A DNA stretch of 64,000 nucleotides from Luscinia megarhynchos. Its lineage: Eukaryota; Chordata; Aves; Passeriformes; Turdidae. The position numbers and the translations under genes were made by a program. The notes under the pieces are model-generated. The model did not search any database, was not told the origin of the DNA, and saw only the letters and a program-made list of their open reading frames with translations. Location: positions 77,131,405 to 77,195,404 of the forward strand of contig JAPFBE010000002.1 of NCBI GenBank assembly GCA_034336665.1, given 5' to 3'. This document shows positions 1-11,724 of the stretch, in pieces (within the stretch, counting starts at the first letter, position 1; every line of letters starts with the position of its first letter).

Positions 1-520
1 AATGACAAACAGATTAGTAGCAGTGAAATACTTTTGAGGAGCATGCTGAATCAATAAAGGTCAGAGCATGTAGGTTTCTCATTCAAGTTTAAAGCACTAT
101 CTCTACTATGGCATAGCTTTGGATATAGTATGTCTAGCAATGTCTGTGTTTGAGCAGATATTCTCAAACAGGAGCAGAAACAAGAGGAAATTAATTAGGC
201 AAAGAAGGAACAAATTTTATCTCTGGTCCTTGATGACAAAGAAGCTTATTCCTTTAGGAATGATGGGCTTCCTGCAAGATTGTTACACTGTCACCTAATG
301 GATAACAGTTTTCGTTTCTCAGACTATAGGAGGTTGAAAAGAGACAAGCTGGTATCAGCCATGACACAAATTTTTTCCTGCCTTTGAACACAAATGATGC
401 AGTAACTGGCAAACCTAAGGGAGGGTGTGTGGGTAATTTTGAAAAAAACAGTTTAAAGAATACGAGCATACTTGAAAACTTGTATCTTGCTTTTACCTCC
501 CCTCGATCAAAAAACTGAAG
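1..520. other. No gene recognised (left edge)
   Basis: AT-rich sequence with only short open frames and no family that I recognise. It may belong to the downstream part of the minus-strand gene C8orf88 (intron or 3' flank), since the remaining exons of that gene should lie to the left. Confidence 0.4.
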
Positions 521-524
521 ATGA

Positions 525-1090
525 TGACTTCTGTTAAGGCCTTTGACACAATCCCCCACAACATCTTTCTCTCTAAACTGGAGAGATGTGGATTAGATCA
601 GGGGCTGGAAGAGGAACTGGTTGGACAGCTGCATCTGATCTCATATTGGAACAAGTCCAGAGAACAGTCCCTGAGTTGATCACAGGGCTGGTACACCTCT
701 CCTATGAAGACAGGGTTAGATATTTGGGGATGTTCAGCCTGGAGAAGAGAAGGCTCTGGGGGGACTTTGGGGCAGCCTTCCAGTACCTAATGGGGGCCTA
801 CATGAAGGCTAGAGAGGGACTTTTCAGAGGCATGTAGTGATAGGAAAAGGGGGAATGGTCTTAAGCTGAGGGATAGAAGGTTTAGGTTAGACAGCAGAAT
901 GAAAGTCTTTACTGTGAGGATGGTGAAGCACTGGAAAAGTTATGGATGCCTCATCACTAGGGGTGTTCAACATCACACTGGGTGGGGCTTTGAGTAACAT
1001 GGTCTAGTGGCAGGTGTCCCCACCCATGACAGGGGTTAGAACTTGATCATCTTTTAGTCCCCTACAACCCAAACCATCCAATGATCCACA
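525..1090 (+). mobile_element. CR1 LINE fragment, internally deleted, with 3' end
   Basis: The first part (525-600) reads as a piece of the CR1 reverse transcriptase, including a stretch AFDTIPHN followed by LSKLERCGL, the usual context after the first catalytic Asp region. From about 690 the sequence jumps to the CR1 3' end: the CTCTCCTATGAAGACAGG and TTCAGCCTGGAGAAGAGAAGG blocks, then the GGTGTCCCCACCCATGACAGG and CAACCCAAACCATCC blocks just before the end. The middle of the RT gene is missing. The copy is diverged and has stops, so it is a dead element. Confidence 0.85.
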
Positions 1091-1094
1091 GCAG

Positions 1095-1375
1095 TGGTCA
1101 TGTCTGGATGTCGTTCAGTGACTGACGAGTGGTATCCCTCAGGGTTTCACATTTGGATCAGTACTGCTGAGTATGTTCATTAATGACAGACAGTGGGATC
1201 AGCTGCACCCTCAGCAAATTTGCAGGAACAGCAAGCTGAGTGGTGTGGTTGACACACCTGAAGGACAGGATACCATCCAGAGAGACCTGGAAAAACTCAT
1301 GGAGTGGGCTCATGGGAACCCCATGCTGCACTTAAGAACTGCTGAGACAGATAATTGAAAGCATAGTACCACTGA
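1095..1375 (+). mobile_element. CR1 LINE fragment (C-terminal RT)
   Basis: A second CR1 piece on the same strand. It reads like the later part of the CR1 reverse transcriptase: the block around GTGGTATCCCTCAGGG, then a frame with MFINDRQWD and LSKFA-like residues, then VVDTPEGQDTIQRDLEKL. The normal FADD catalytic box is not intact in this copy. It starts only a few bases after the 3' end of the preceding fragment, so it is a separate insertion or a rearrangement. Confidence 0.8.
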
Positions 1376-4300
1376 GAAGATATCAAATGGAAATTATCTG
1401 GAACTTAAAGTACAGCTGAACATAAACAGCGCTCTAGAAGAAATTTTACTGTGCAAGGAAAAAAAAAAGAAGAAAACAAAAGACTTATTTGTAAGCAGTA
1501 GTTGAATAGTAGGATCTCTAAAGTCATGTAACTCTGAAAGAAAAGATTACAACAATCAGCAAACAAACAAAAGCTCTTTGAAAGTAAGTGTGAGAAAAAG
1601 TTTGACAGTGTGGAGAATTGTGAAGTAGACTCAGGGAGGCATCACAGAGCAATTAACCATTGAAAATGACCCAAAGTGATGGCTTATACAAGAGACCAGG
1701 ATCTGATGAGAAGCTGTTTAAGATCTTGTTGAATAAAACAATCTTCACCCACCACAAGCAGAATTGATGAGAAAGGATCAGAAAGACACCAAACAGACAG
1801 AACTTGACAAGTCTGTCATGTAACTAGACCAGAACTCTCTTCTATTTATCAAGACCAAAACTAGAAGAAATGAACCTGAGCTTGAAAGAAGATACATGGA
1901 GGACCTATTTTCAAGTCAGTAACACACGACAGAACAGAACTAATGCTCAAGAACCTGAGAGATGGCAACCTCAGACTAACAAAAATATGAAAGCCTCATT
2001 AAAACTTAAAAGAATTCTTTCAAACTTTGAGTACTAAGAACAAAAAACAAACCACATCTTCAGAGATTACTTAAGGATTGGAGACTACAGGTGGATGCCT
2101 GATCACAGGCAGACACAGACAGAAGAAATTGTCTCAATAAATTGGTGACCTAACCTGAGCCACTGATGCAGTTTCTGAGGCATGTTTAAGAATGATAAAT
2201 TAGACAGGAAGCAGGGCAGAGAAGTACTGTGAGAATGCATTTGAAATCTGAGATTACCCCTTAATGAAAAAAAAAAGGAGTAAAATTGTGACTTGGTTAA
2301 ACTACCAACTCTCTGTGAGTAGAATGGCAGGCAGTACAGAGAGAAAAAGCAAACCTTAAGGACAGTACTGACACAAAAGCAAATCATCCAGGATTAATCA
2401 TTAAAAAAAGTAATTCATATCTAACCACCCAAATACTATTATTTCAGAGCCACAGTAGTAAGAACAGGACAAGGAAGCCAAAATGTTGAGTTCTTAACTT
2501 GATTACATTCAATAGTCTTATATGCCACAGCTGAGCCCTGCAACAAGCTAAAGGATGCAACTCAAATCTGTACTGCTACACACACAAGCAATCTAGACAA
2601 ACCCAGGAGTTTGTGGGAAGAATTTTTTTTTATGTTTGAGATCTGTTTTTTCTGGGGGCTGGTAGTAGTTTTTTGTTTGTTTGCTTTGCTGGGTTTATTG
2701 GTTTTTTTTAATAGTTATATCCTTATATGCAAACAACTCTACCAGTGGAAGTTTTCCACCTCAGCTATGATCAACTTTTATACCTTCTCTAGAATGTTAT
2801 GTGAAAAGTAGAAAAGTTTCATATTGCTCTCCAAATTGTGCACTGGCTGATCAGAAAAAATGAAGTGCAGCCCACATCACTTCAAAGTTCAGTTCTCCTC
2901 CATCCAGAAAATACAGTCCTGACACAGCTCCCCAAACCAGTATTTTACCTTTTTTTGCTCCTGATTCATGTTGTTTTGGTTGGCAGAGCATCACAGTTTG
3001 AGTTAAGATCTTCACTTCAGTCATTTCAGATGACTAAAATAGGAAAGAAAGTTATGTTTCTTAGCTAAAAGTAACAGTTGTAGCAAGTTTAATTTGAACC
3101 TGTAGAATGTTACTTGATTTCACATAATAAGGAAATAGTTCAATAAAACAATACAGATTAACAAAATGGAGAGTCATCTTTTACACAGAATTTTAAAAGT
3201 TACTGCTAGTTTTTAAAAAGAATACATTTATCCCCACCTTTTCTGTTATCCCACCTAGAACTCAGCCACTCAGGCTGCTACATTTGGGAATAATAAAAGC
3301 AGGAAGGACTTTCCTTAAGTCCAAAGGATGGACCTGTATTCTCACACTTAGCAAAAAGGTTTGCTTCATAAGCATCAAGACCCAATATCTACAGCATAAT
3401 GCCAAGATTTTTCCAGCTGCCGAAACCTGAAGAAAGTGTTTAGGAAAGTTGGTAAGCAGTTTATTCTCAAGAGCTTGTCTTAGCTCTGAAAAGGCTCTAC
3501 AGGTTTGAGGAATCTTAATATCACTCTGAGTCAGATGGGAAGTGGGCAAGAATTGAAAACTGCTCATCAAGCAGGGTTGCTAGGCCACTATTCAGATGGT
3601 ATTTGGGGTACCTATGGAACAAAGCATTATCAAAGCATTATCAAAAATTCTTTTCCATATACTACCCCAAAGAAGATGTTTAAAAAATATTAAAAATGCA
3701 TCTATACCTATATCAAACTAATGCAATATGCAGCTACATGCAGCTAAATACTGATGAAACTGAATATTACAACACTGATAACCAGAGGCTTATTTAAAAG
3801 GGAGTCATTTGTTCTCCCCAGTAATTACTGGTCAAGAGACAACTCTAAGTGTTAATTTCTCTATGTCAGATCAAAAATAGTCTCCCAAGTCCTTGACTTT
3901 TATTTATTTATTTTTTTAAAGTCAAAGGCAGTTTGCAGAAGCCTAATACAATACAGAAGGACTACTAAAACTCTCCTAAAATTATAACAAAAATAAAGTA
4001 AAAATTAAGGAACAAGCATTTGTTCCAACAAAAATCCCCATCTATCAACACTCTGAAAAAAAACATTCAAATCAGAATCAACAGAAAGTCAAATTCAGGC
4101 AATGAAACATGAAGCAGTCCAGTTGGAAGACTTCAAACTTCATTTTCCAGCAAACAGCTACAACTAATTTCAAGTCTGAAAAACATATTCGTACCATGTC
4201 CAAAGCCAAGCACTTCTAGCAATAAAGCATAAAGTTTTATGATGTTTGCTGTCTCAAATGAATTTGTGCATATGCTAACAACAAAAAAAAAGTCTGATTT

Positions 4301-4625
4301 TATTATTTACACATAATAAGTGAAGACAGAATACGTGCACTCTAAGTTTAAAAGAGCTGACTTAAATTCAATGAAGACTAAAGAAATGCCACACAGACTT
4401 TCGTAAGAATCTTAAATTCCTAAGCTGCATTTTTCAGCTCTTAGTGCATGCAAATACCAGGGAATGGCATTCCTGAAACTCAATTCTTTTCAACAGTTCT
4501 AACACTGCTGATTTAAAACATTCAGAGTCAAGGACTCTTCAAGGTGGAAAAAGTTTTCATTTGGTTACATAACAGATCAGCTGACCTCCAGTTTATAAAT
4601 AATTATATAATTACTTAATACTCAC
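1376..4625. other. No gene recognised; probable C8orf88 intron or downstream sequence
   Basis: I searched the minus strand for the remaining C8orf88 coding exons (Gln-rich stretch and the tyrosine-containing eIF4E-binding-like segment of the mammalian protein) and found no convincing match. Open frames here are short and have no family signature. Several acceptor-like tracts occur, for example a T-rich run ending in CAG near 4050 on the minus strand, but the following frame stops quickly. Confidence 0.4.
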
Positions 4626-4702
4626 CCAGTTAACCTTACTCTGCAAACATACTTCAGTGCTGCTGGGCAATTCAGTCCGAATGTTTAAAGCAATGGGTGA
4701 TG
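4626..4702 (-). CDS. C8orf88: C8orf88 coding exon 3 (internal, partial gene)
   Basis: A 77-bp exon on the minus strand. The acceptor is TGTGCTCACCAG at the 5' side and the donor is TGG/GTGAGT at the 3' side. It enters in phase 1 and leaves in phase 0, and joins the upstream exon in frame. The encoded segment has the spacing N-x-x-x-E-x-P-x-x-T-x-x-C-x-Q-S, which lines up with the mammalian C8orf88 protein (N-F-x-x-E-Y-P-x-x-T-x-C-x-Q-S) with one inserted residue. That alignment rests on my memory of the human sequence. The function of the protein is poorly known; mammalian C8orf88 is described as having a 4E-BP-like eIF4E-binding motif in its C-terminal half, which this exon does not contain. 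The next exon was not found in the window. Confidence 0.72.
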
Positions 4703-5496
4703 CTGGTGAGCACAAAACATTAAGAAATAATAATTTCAACAGACTCCACAGTATTATTTTGTGAATAAATGCCCCAAGAACATTCCTTGCTGCACAGAGA
4801 TTATATGGGCATTTATTCACAACTACATCACCACAGGACTCCTTTTCTGTTTCTTCCATACGTTTTATACAAAGTAAAAATTTATGATGGCACTTAGCTT
4901 CAGTCCACAACAGTACAGCTGATGATTTTCTGGCCACCAAAAATTTCTAACTTAACAATAATAACAACTGTAACACTGCAATATCTAGGCTTTAATCTAC
5001 AGAAATTTAAAATCTAAACCAAAATATTCACACCTGACACAAATACTGCATGATTTTTTTTCTTGAAGTTTTTGGGTTTTTGTTTTGAATTTGTGTGAAA
5101 GCTAGGTAAGAACAATGCTGTGCAGTATACCATACTTGCAATAAAACCTAAATAATCCATCAAATTATGTGTATTTAATGTTTTCAATAGTAGGAGCCAG
5201 CTACCCCAAGAAATCCAAATTTAACAGAGAAGACAGATCCAGCTTTCTGAAGCTACATTTCGGATGTCAAGCTAGAAGAGCAGTAACAAAGAGCTCTGCA
5301 CAAACCTAATACAGTTTAAATTCAGATTTTATCCCAGAGATGATGTACTAAGATCAACACACAGCAAGGTATTTACTCACTGTAGTTTAACAAAGTAATT
5401 TAAAAAGAAAACAAAACATGTTACACATCCTTGTTACTTCCCAAAACATAATCCAAACTTTACCAAAGTGAACTGCACCTTAGCCACGTTACTCAC

Positions 5497-5602
5497 CTTG
5501 TTTAGAAGACAGTTGATGCACAGGTCGTGCTGGCTGAAGAGATTTACCAATAAACTTTTTTGCTTCTGTAACATTTTGAAACATCGCACTTCAAAAAAGC
5601 AG
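5497..5602 (-). CDS. C8orf88: C8orf88 first coding exon
   Basis: The acceptor AATGATTTCAG precedes 18 bases of 5' UTR and an ATG whose complement is at 5582-5584; the donor is CAAG/GTGAGT at the other end. Coding part 5497-5584 (88 bp, 29 codons plus one base). The frame contains KKFIGKSLQPARPV, close to the mammalian N-terminal KKLIGKPLQPARPV, which makes this the most recognisable part of the gene. The ATG used here sits five codons upstream of the position of the mammalian start, giving a slightly longer N-terminus. A second ATG lies 10 bases downstream but in a different frame, so it cannot be the start. Together with the exon at 4626-4702 it encodes 55 residues. The C-terminal half of the protein is missing from the window. 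Confidence 0.8.
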
Positions 5603-7530
5603 CTGAAATCATTAGCATTCAGTTTCACACATGGATGTTAAGCAAGAAGAGCAATCTACCTACTCCTTGTTAGTTGCATTTGACAAGGCAATATTATATC
5701 TGGGCAGGAAAAAGCAGAAAGGTCTGATGCATAAATTTTTTTTAGATGATTGAACATGCTGGATAAAATTTGCATGAAGACAGAATCAGACACTTCTCTC
5801 ATTTTTCCTTCCAAGGGAGCTACCCTAGCTTCTTATCAAGAAGATTCTTTCCCTGTATGTCTATATATACATTTGGAGAAAGAAGATGGAGATATGACAG
5901 AAATAAGGGCGTTTCTAACATTTTAAGTTCGATGTGTTTTTAGTTAATTAGCATCAGTGTGCCCCTTATCAATCTGTCTGCACAGGAGTTCCTTACATAT
6001 CTATATAAACCTACAGGACTGTTTTTTAATAGCTACTTTAGTTAGATTAATACAGTTTTGTATCTTCTCACTCAGTTTAGCTACCAGAGAAGCATCAAAA
6101 ACTGCTAAGGTGGTGCTGGGATGAAAAATCATACTTAAAGTGAGCAATGAGTTGGAAAATGTTCATTTGTAGTATCCTCTCATTCCCATCTCTTTTGTCA
6201 ACTGGGAGATTTTATGATTTGAAGGAATTTCAGCTATTTTTAGAGAACAAGAATACTAGAAAGAACAACCACCACAATAATTTTTTTTTCTCTAAGAAAG
6301 TTTACAGTACAAGGGAATAATTGTTATAGCAAAAAAACCCCAAGAAATAATCATGAATACAAGAGTTACAACTACATCATCCATTTTTGGCATGAAACAG
6401 GAAAAGAGATGCTAGGCTATTAGACCCAGTATCATACCCAACTTTAGTTGGTCTCTGTGTTATAGGAAGAAAACTAAAAATCATCTGAGAATTTACTACA
6501 TTATAATTTTTTGAATATTTCTAACATAGTCAAGTAACAATTTTTCAACATATGAAATTTGAGCCCACCCAGGTCTAGAAATCAACTATTTGATGGCTAC
6601 TGTCTGAATTGGAACAACTTAACTAAAGCTAGGAAAAGAAATTCTGGTTTGATTCTCTGATTTTCCTACCTGCTCACCTTAAAACAGGAATAGTTCAGAG
6701 CTGTAGTAAAAAGTAGTATGAAAATTCCTGCAGCTGAATTAACTAAGACTACAGATATGGATGACTTATTTTACCCAGATGAGGAAGGCTTGTATAAATC
6801 ACATTAAACCTAGACAGTGAATTTCCACAGAAAGCAATGCAGTAATAATACACATTCGCATCAGAAGAGTGAAAAAAAAACCAACAAGCAAGCAAATTTT
6901 CTTTCATGCCTTGGTGACAAATTATATGCACACTTTTTAAAAACAGGAAACCCTGTTTAAGAGGCTGGATAGCTCCTAGAATGCAGCACACCTCTATTTT
7001 TTGCAGTGTTCTGACAATAAAAACAAGGCGTGTGGTGACAGCAACCAAGGCATTTTGCCGCTCTTCCCTCACCCTGCCCTAGGAAAACTCTAGAAAAGAT
7101 CTCAGTAAGTTACCCAGCCCAACTTCCTCAGTTAATAGTGTTCTTTCTGACCAGTACCAAGGAAAGTGGAGAAAGATTCCTTTTAATAGCTGAGAAATAA
7201 ACTGCTTCCATGAGAGGCTACTGCAGTGGGTGGCATCCCAAAACTCCCCCTTGCAAGGCCACACTGCTTCTCTGGGGGCATTCCCATTGGAGACCTGCCC
7301 AGCTGAAGGGAAGCCTGGCACCAGCAAACAGGCCTAGAAGTAGCTCTGTAGAACCCAGCTTTTTTTTTTTTTTTTTTTTTTTTTTAGTATCTTAACAAGC
7401 TGGACATTGACAGCAGCCATCTTCCAAGAGCCCATCCTCAAGTGTTTGAAGGCTCTTTCCTAAATGCGTGAAGGAGATTTGACGCTATTTTGGTGGAAAA
7501 TTCCCACGAGTAACCCAGAAACTGACCGTC
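5603..7530. other. C8orf88 first intron (inferred)
   Basis: No coding exon recognised. The stretch lies between the first coding exon and the CpG island that is probably the promoter, so it is inferred to be the intron after a non-coding first exon. It includes the T homopolymer at 7360-7385. Confidence 0.5.
7360..7385. repeat. Poly(T) tract, 26 bases
   Basis: An uninterrupted run of T next to the CpG island. On the minus strand it is poly(A); I see no retrotransposon body attached to it, so it is listed as a simple repeat. Confidence 0.95.
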
Positions 7531-7930
7531 CCCCCTGGCCCGAAACGGCACCGCACTGGGAGCCCCTCACGAAACGAAGCCTCCCTCCGCCGCCCGGCCC
7601 CTCGCCCGCTGCCTGCCCCGGGCCGGGGCCGCCCAGCCCACCTGCACCGCCGGCAGCCCGTGCCCCGCGATGCGGCCGCCCTGGGTACCGCCGAGCCCGC
7701 TCCGTCCCTCAGCGCGGCCGGGCGGGGCGGCCTTCGCGCGGCGGCCGCGTGCCGGGCGGGGCCGTTCAACGTCGCGCCGCGGGCCGGGCGCGGCCGGGGC
7801 TCCGCGGGGCCGCCGCCTCCGCAGCGCTCCCCGCCTTTCCCCGCACCCTCCCGCACCTTCCCGCACCTGAGCTGCCCTACGAGGCCTGCCAGGGAGCGGC
7901 ACGGGCGAGATGAGGCGCTGCTGCCCGGCT
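7530..7930 (-). promoter_or_regulatory. CpG island, probable C8orf88 promoter
   Basis: A sharp block of GC-rich, CpG-dense DNA in AT-rich surroundings, with many GC-box-like GGGCGGGG motifs on either strand (for example near 7723 and 7756). It lies about 2 kb upstream of the first C8orf88 coding exon, the right distance for a promoter with a non-coding first exon. Candidate minus-strand splice donors are CAG/GTGCGG near 7866 and CAG/GTGGGC near 7638, so the exact exon 1 cannot be fixed by eye. Long open frames on both strands here are by-products of high GC (few stop codons). CpG islands often fire in both directions, so a plus-strand non-coding transcript is possible. Confidence 0.75.
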
Positions 7931-10900
7931 CCCTCTGGGGCCAGACCTGAGAGGGACTGGGCACAGATAAAGTGGTGTCCTCCTCTGTCCTCAAAGGGAG
8001 GCGTGTTCCCCCAGGGCCTTACAGCGGAATTTGGGAGAAATAGTGACTTTTGAACACAACTGTGAGGCCTCTACAGCTAGCCTTACCGAGAAAGAAAACT
8101 GCGATTCGCAGGCCTTGGGAAGCTGTCAGTGAATTGGAAAACCCCTCACCAATCTGCCCCGTGGCACGGGCAGGAGGGACCAGAGAACAGCCTCTGGCTT
8201 CTCAGTTACAGAGTGATGGTTTGGAAGTTCAGATTTTTCCTCATCTTTTCCTCCCAGCATGTAATCGACAGTAACAATGAACACACCCTGCTAACTCCCA
8301 GAGGAACACATTAAAGTTCCCTGATGTTAGTTTGCTGGACGTCACCTTACTAAGTATACAATATTAATTAAAAGTCCTTAAGGTTTACTGATTTTTTTAA
8401 CGTATATATTTCATATCACCTACTAAGAACTCCAGAAGTTCAGAATAGGAAGGTAACACCAAGTACATAATCACATAAGTAACAAGTAATTAACTATTAA
8501 TATCCAATGTTAAGATTTATAATCCTGGCTAGTTTATAAAGCCTGTTTTACTGTTTCCATCAAGCATATTGGCTCTGCTTTGCTGCAGTCCCTGAATTTT
8601 ATTGACTTAGGTATCAGAGAGGAATACTGTCCCTGAAATAGCAGCTATTATATAGCGATGTCACACTCTACAGCCTTCTCTCCTAGCACATCATCTTCCA
8701 TTTGGTTTCCTGAACTGTTCATGCATGATGTGCTATCAGCCTTCTCTTTGCAGACGCTGATGCAGCACATCTGCATACTCACTAACCCATTTGCTGCTGT
8801 TTAAGGTCTGATTTAAAGTAATTTCTCCCAAGTGGATTAGTCTATACTCAGACATGTCCTGTTTCTTCTGACCCATCATCCATTCTCACAAGATTGTCAT
8901 GTAAAACAGTTGCTCTCCTATCAACCATTCCCTTAGCTACATAAGAACTAATTATAAATTATTAATATGTAAGTGCCCATAAATATTAAATGTCTCTGGC
9001 TGCTACTCCCAGAACTGTTACTGATGGGAAAGTCAATGGGCAGCTAAAATAAAGTCATGGTTTTTCATGGGGCAGTTGTGCTTTTTGAAAGAAGTGTCTC
9101 AGGTGCTGCAAACCAGATTTACACAAGATCAACGCTACCCTTCTTGACATATTGAAATGGTATCACATACAGATGTAAAAGTACATATTCTTCCAGTTTT
9201 TTTGTATATTTAAATATGCTTAGGATGAACTAAACAGTAAAAAACCTCACACGTGTTTTTCATAACTGAATTGCTGCTAGGTTGTAAGGCAAGGAGAAGG
9301 GGCAGGAACAAAACTATGGGGGAAAAAGGGAGTGTGCCAGCTATTTTGAGAGCTTGTTGCTTCTGGACATGCTGGGAAGATGGGCATATTAGGGCTGGTA
9401 ATGTCTGTTTTGCTGCCCATCCCAGCAGGAATAGTTATCACCTCACAGGCAGCCACCTGAGAGTTGGCAATGCCAGCATAGCAGCCAGGCCACTGTCCCG
9501 TGCCTGGGCTAAGGAGTGCTGGACTGCAGCCATTGCACAGAGCCCAGCAACCTGCTCTCCTGAGCAGCTTCACCTCCAGAGAATCGTGCTGCTGGCTCTG
9601 GGAAATGAAAACATAAAGTGGAAAAAACGTCAGCTATATATCACTCTTCTCCCTGTTTGTCTGGTGCTGGCAATGACACTACTGAAAATTTCTATTTCAT
9701 TTGGTTGGTACTGTTTATGTTCTTACATTAAGTGATAATAATCTAGTGTTCTCTCAAATACCTGATATATACAAAATTAATTTGAAGGGCCAATGATAGG
9801 TCTAGCCAAGAGAGACTTACTATATGTTGTAAAAAGGTTTTTGTAGTTGTGTGAAAAAAATGCTTCTATGTGGAAAAAACACCACACCAAAACCAACTGT
9901 TTTTTCTATTTGGTGAACCAAGCAGGGAAATTATTTCTTTTTAACATACTGATTGTTCTCCTAAAAGCTGTGGGTTACAGAAAACAACACAGTCACACTT
10001 GCTCCCTGTACGGTTCCCTAGATACGGTTCAGGAAAGCAGAAGACATTTATTAAAGACAGTATCAATATTGCACGTGTAAAAATGAGCAATTGCACATCT
10101 AAATGAGCGTGTAATTGTAATTGCATGTGATTTTAGGTTTGTAATGGACAGCACTTAACAGCAGAGTAATGGCTTTGTGCTGAAATGAAAGGACTCTTGG
10201 GTCAGCCTGAGGGCAGACTTGTAGCTGCAAGTTTGAAAAGCCATTTTCAGTGTAATTTGATACTCAGTTGTGCAGCCAAATGTAATCAGCCTATTTGCAT
10301 ATGTAATTGTGATTTATTTAGTAGTACTTTTTTTTTTCTTAAAGCCACTTTCAAAATAATTTCATCACAAAGCAAAAAAATAAAACCAATACCAAACCAA
10401 CCCTTCCCCCAAACCATTTTTTCCAATGCTTTATGCTTCATTAAGTCAGTCAACAGAACAAACACAAGAGACAATGTGCATGTAAATATGTAAATATATA
10501 TATGCACACACAGAATATTATGGTTGAACTTTTGTGAAGTGGCACTTTCAGCTAAATTAGTGACTTGCCATGTGAGGGCAGCCCAGGGAAAAAACACAAA
10601 AACTCTTTTATGCCCCACCTGTTCCTGAAATTGAGAAACTTTATGTATTGAGGTTCATCTTTCAATAGAGTTGAGAATTCAGAATATTAATCACGAATAT
10701 TAATCTTGTTCTTTTTGACTGCAGAAACTGCTGAATTAAAAGTGGGAAGCTATTGCTGTATTTAGTGCTTACTATGTGTGACTAGAGGAATGTTTATGAT
10801 CAGCATATAGTACTATATAAAATAATATATCAAATACATTTTCTTCATAGACGAAAATTCTCTCAAGGCTGTCAACTCACAGTTCTCAAATCAGGATTCT

Positions 10901-11684
10901 GTATTTTCCTTTAAAATTAATTTTCTGGTAACACTAATTGTAACAGATTCTCAGTATTTTTCTTTAAATTTCTGATTCCTTCAAATGTGGAGAAAAAAAA
11001 ATCTCAACAACATGGCTCAAAAGCACTGTGCAAGCACCAAAGAACCCCTAAGTGACAGATAAAATTATTTTATAAATAAAATATATATCAAAACTAAACA
11101 TTCATTATTTTGGTGGGAGGTCTGTCTTGTTCATCTCTGTCACTGAGGATGGCAGTACTGAATTACTGAGGTAAATTACTGCAGCTGAAGGTGCATTCAG
11201 GATATTCTGAATATTCTCAGTAACTGCAGGCACTCGCCATCAGCATTTTCATCTGACCTTATTTTGTAGGCTCTGAACCACCAGCTGCCTGTCCTGCTTC
11301 TTGAAAGGGATGCAGAAGCCACAGGCAGGAGGATTAAAAGGCAGAGAGGCCCATGAAACCTGTAGGCTCTGCTGTGCCACAGAGTAGCTGGGCAGCAGGG
11401 TGTGTGCTTACTGCCTGGAACAGCACTGGCACTGCACCTTTATCAGTGTTGCCCTTTTGTTTTGATACATGAAACTGTGCTTCTGTTGAAGAATGAGCCT
11501 GTGGAGAGCACAGCTCAGATGCAGAGCTTGAGTTTGCTATGTGGTTGCATTGGATAGTGGAAAAAGATGCCATGGGACAGTTGATGTCTGGAGAAGGAAA
11601 ACTGATAGACTGCAGCTAATAGCTTGATGAACTTACTTTGTATATAAAGGAGGGAGTATTAGCAAGGGCATCTGCTGATTGCTT

Positions 11685-11724
11685 CTTTTTTTATTTTTTT
11701 TTCTTTTTTTTTTTTTTTTTTTTT
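11685..11724. repeat. T-rich tract
   Basis: Forty bases that are almost entirely T with single C and A interruptions. Low-complexity sequence; no attached element seen. Confidence 0.9.

Noticed and set aside
3262..3570. 102-codon minus-strand open frame considered as a further C8orf88 exon
   Set aside because: Only a few residues line up with the mammalian protein, without matching splice sites or phase, so the similarity looks like chance.
3980..4110. T-rich acceptor-like tract and short frame with FLL residues on the minus strand, considered for the C8orf88 C-terminal exon
   Set aside because: The frame stops within a few codons and the tyrosine motif and flanking residues are missing.
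7464..7994. Several long overlapping open frames (up to 169 codons) on both strands
   Set aside because: They coincide with the CpG island. High GC removes stop codons in all frames, and the translations are Ala/Arg/Pro/Gly-rich with no domain.
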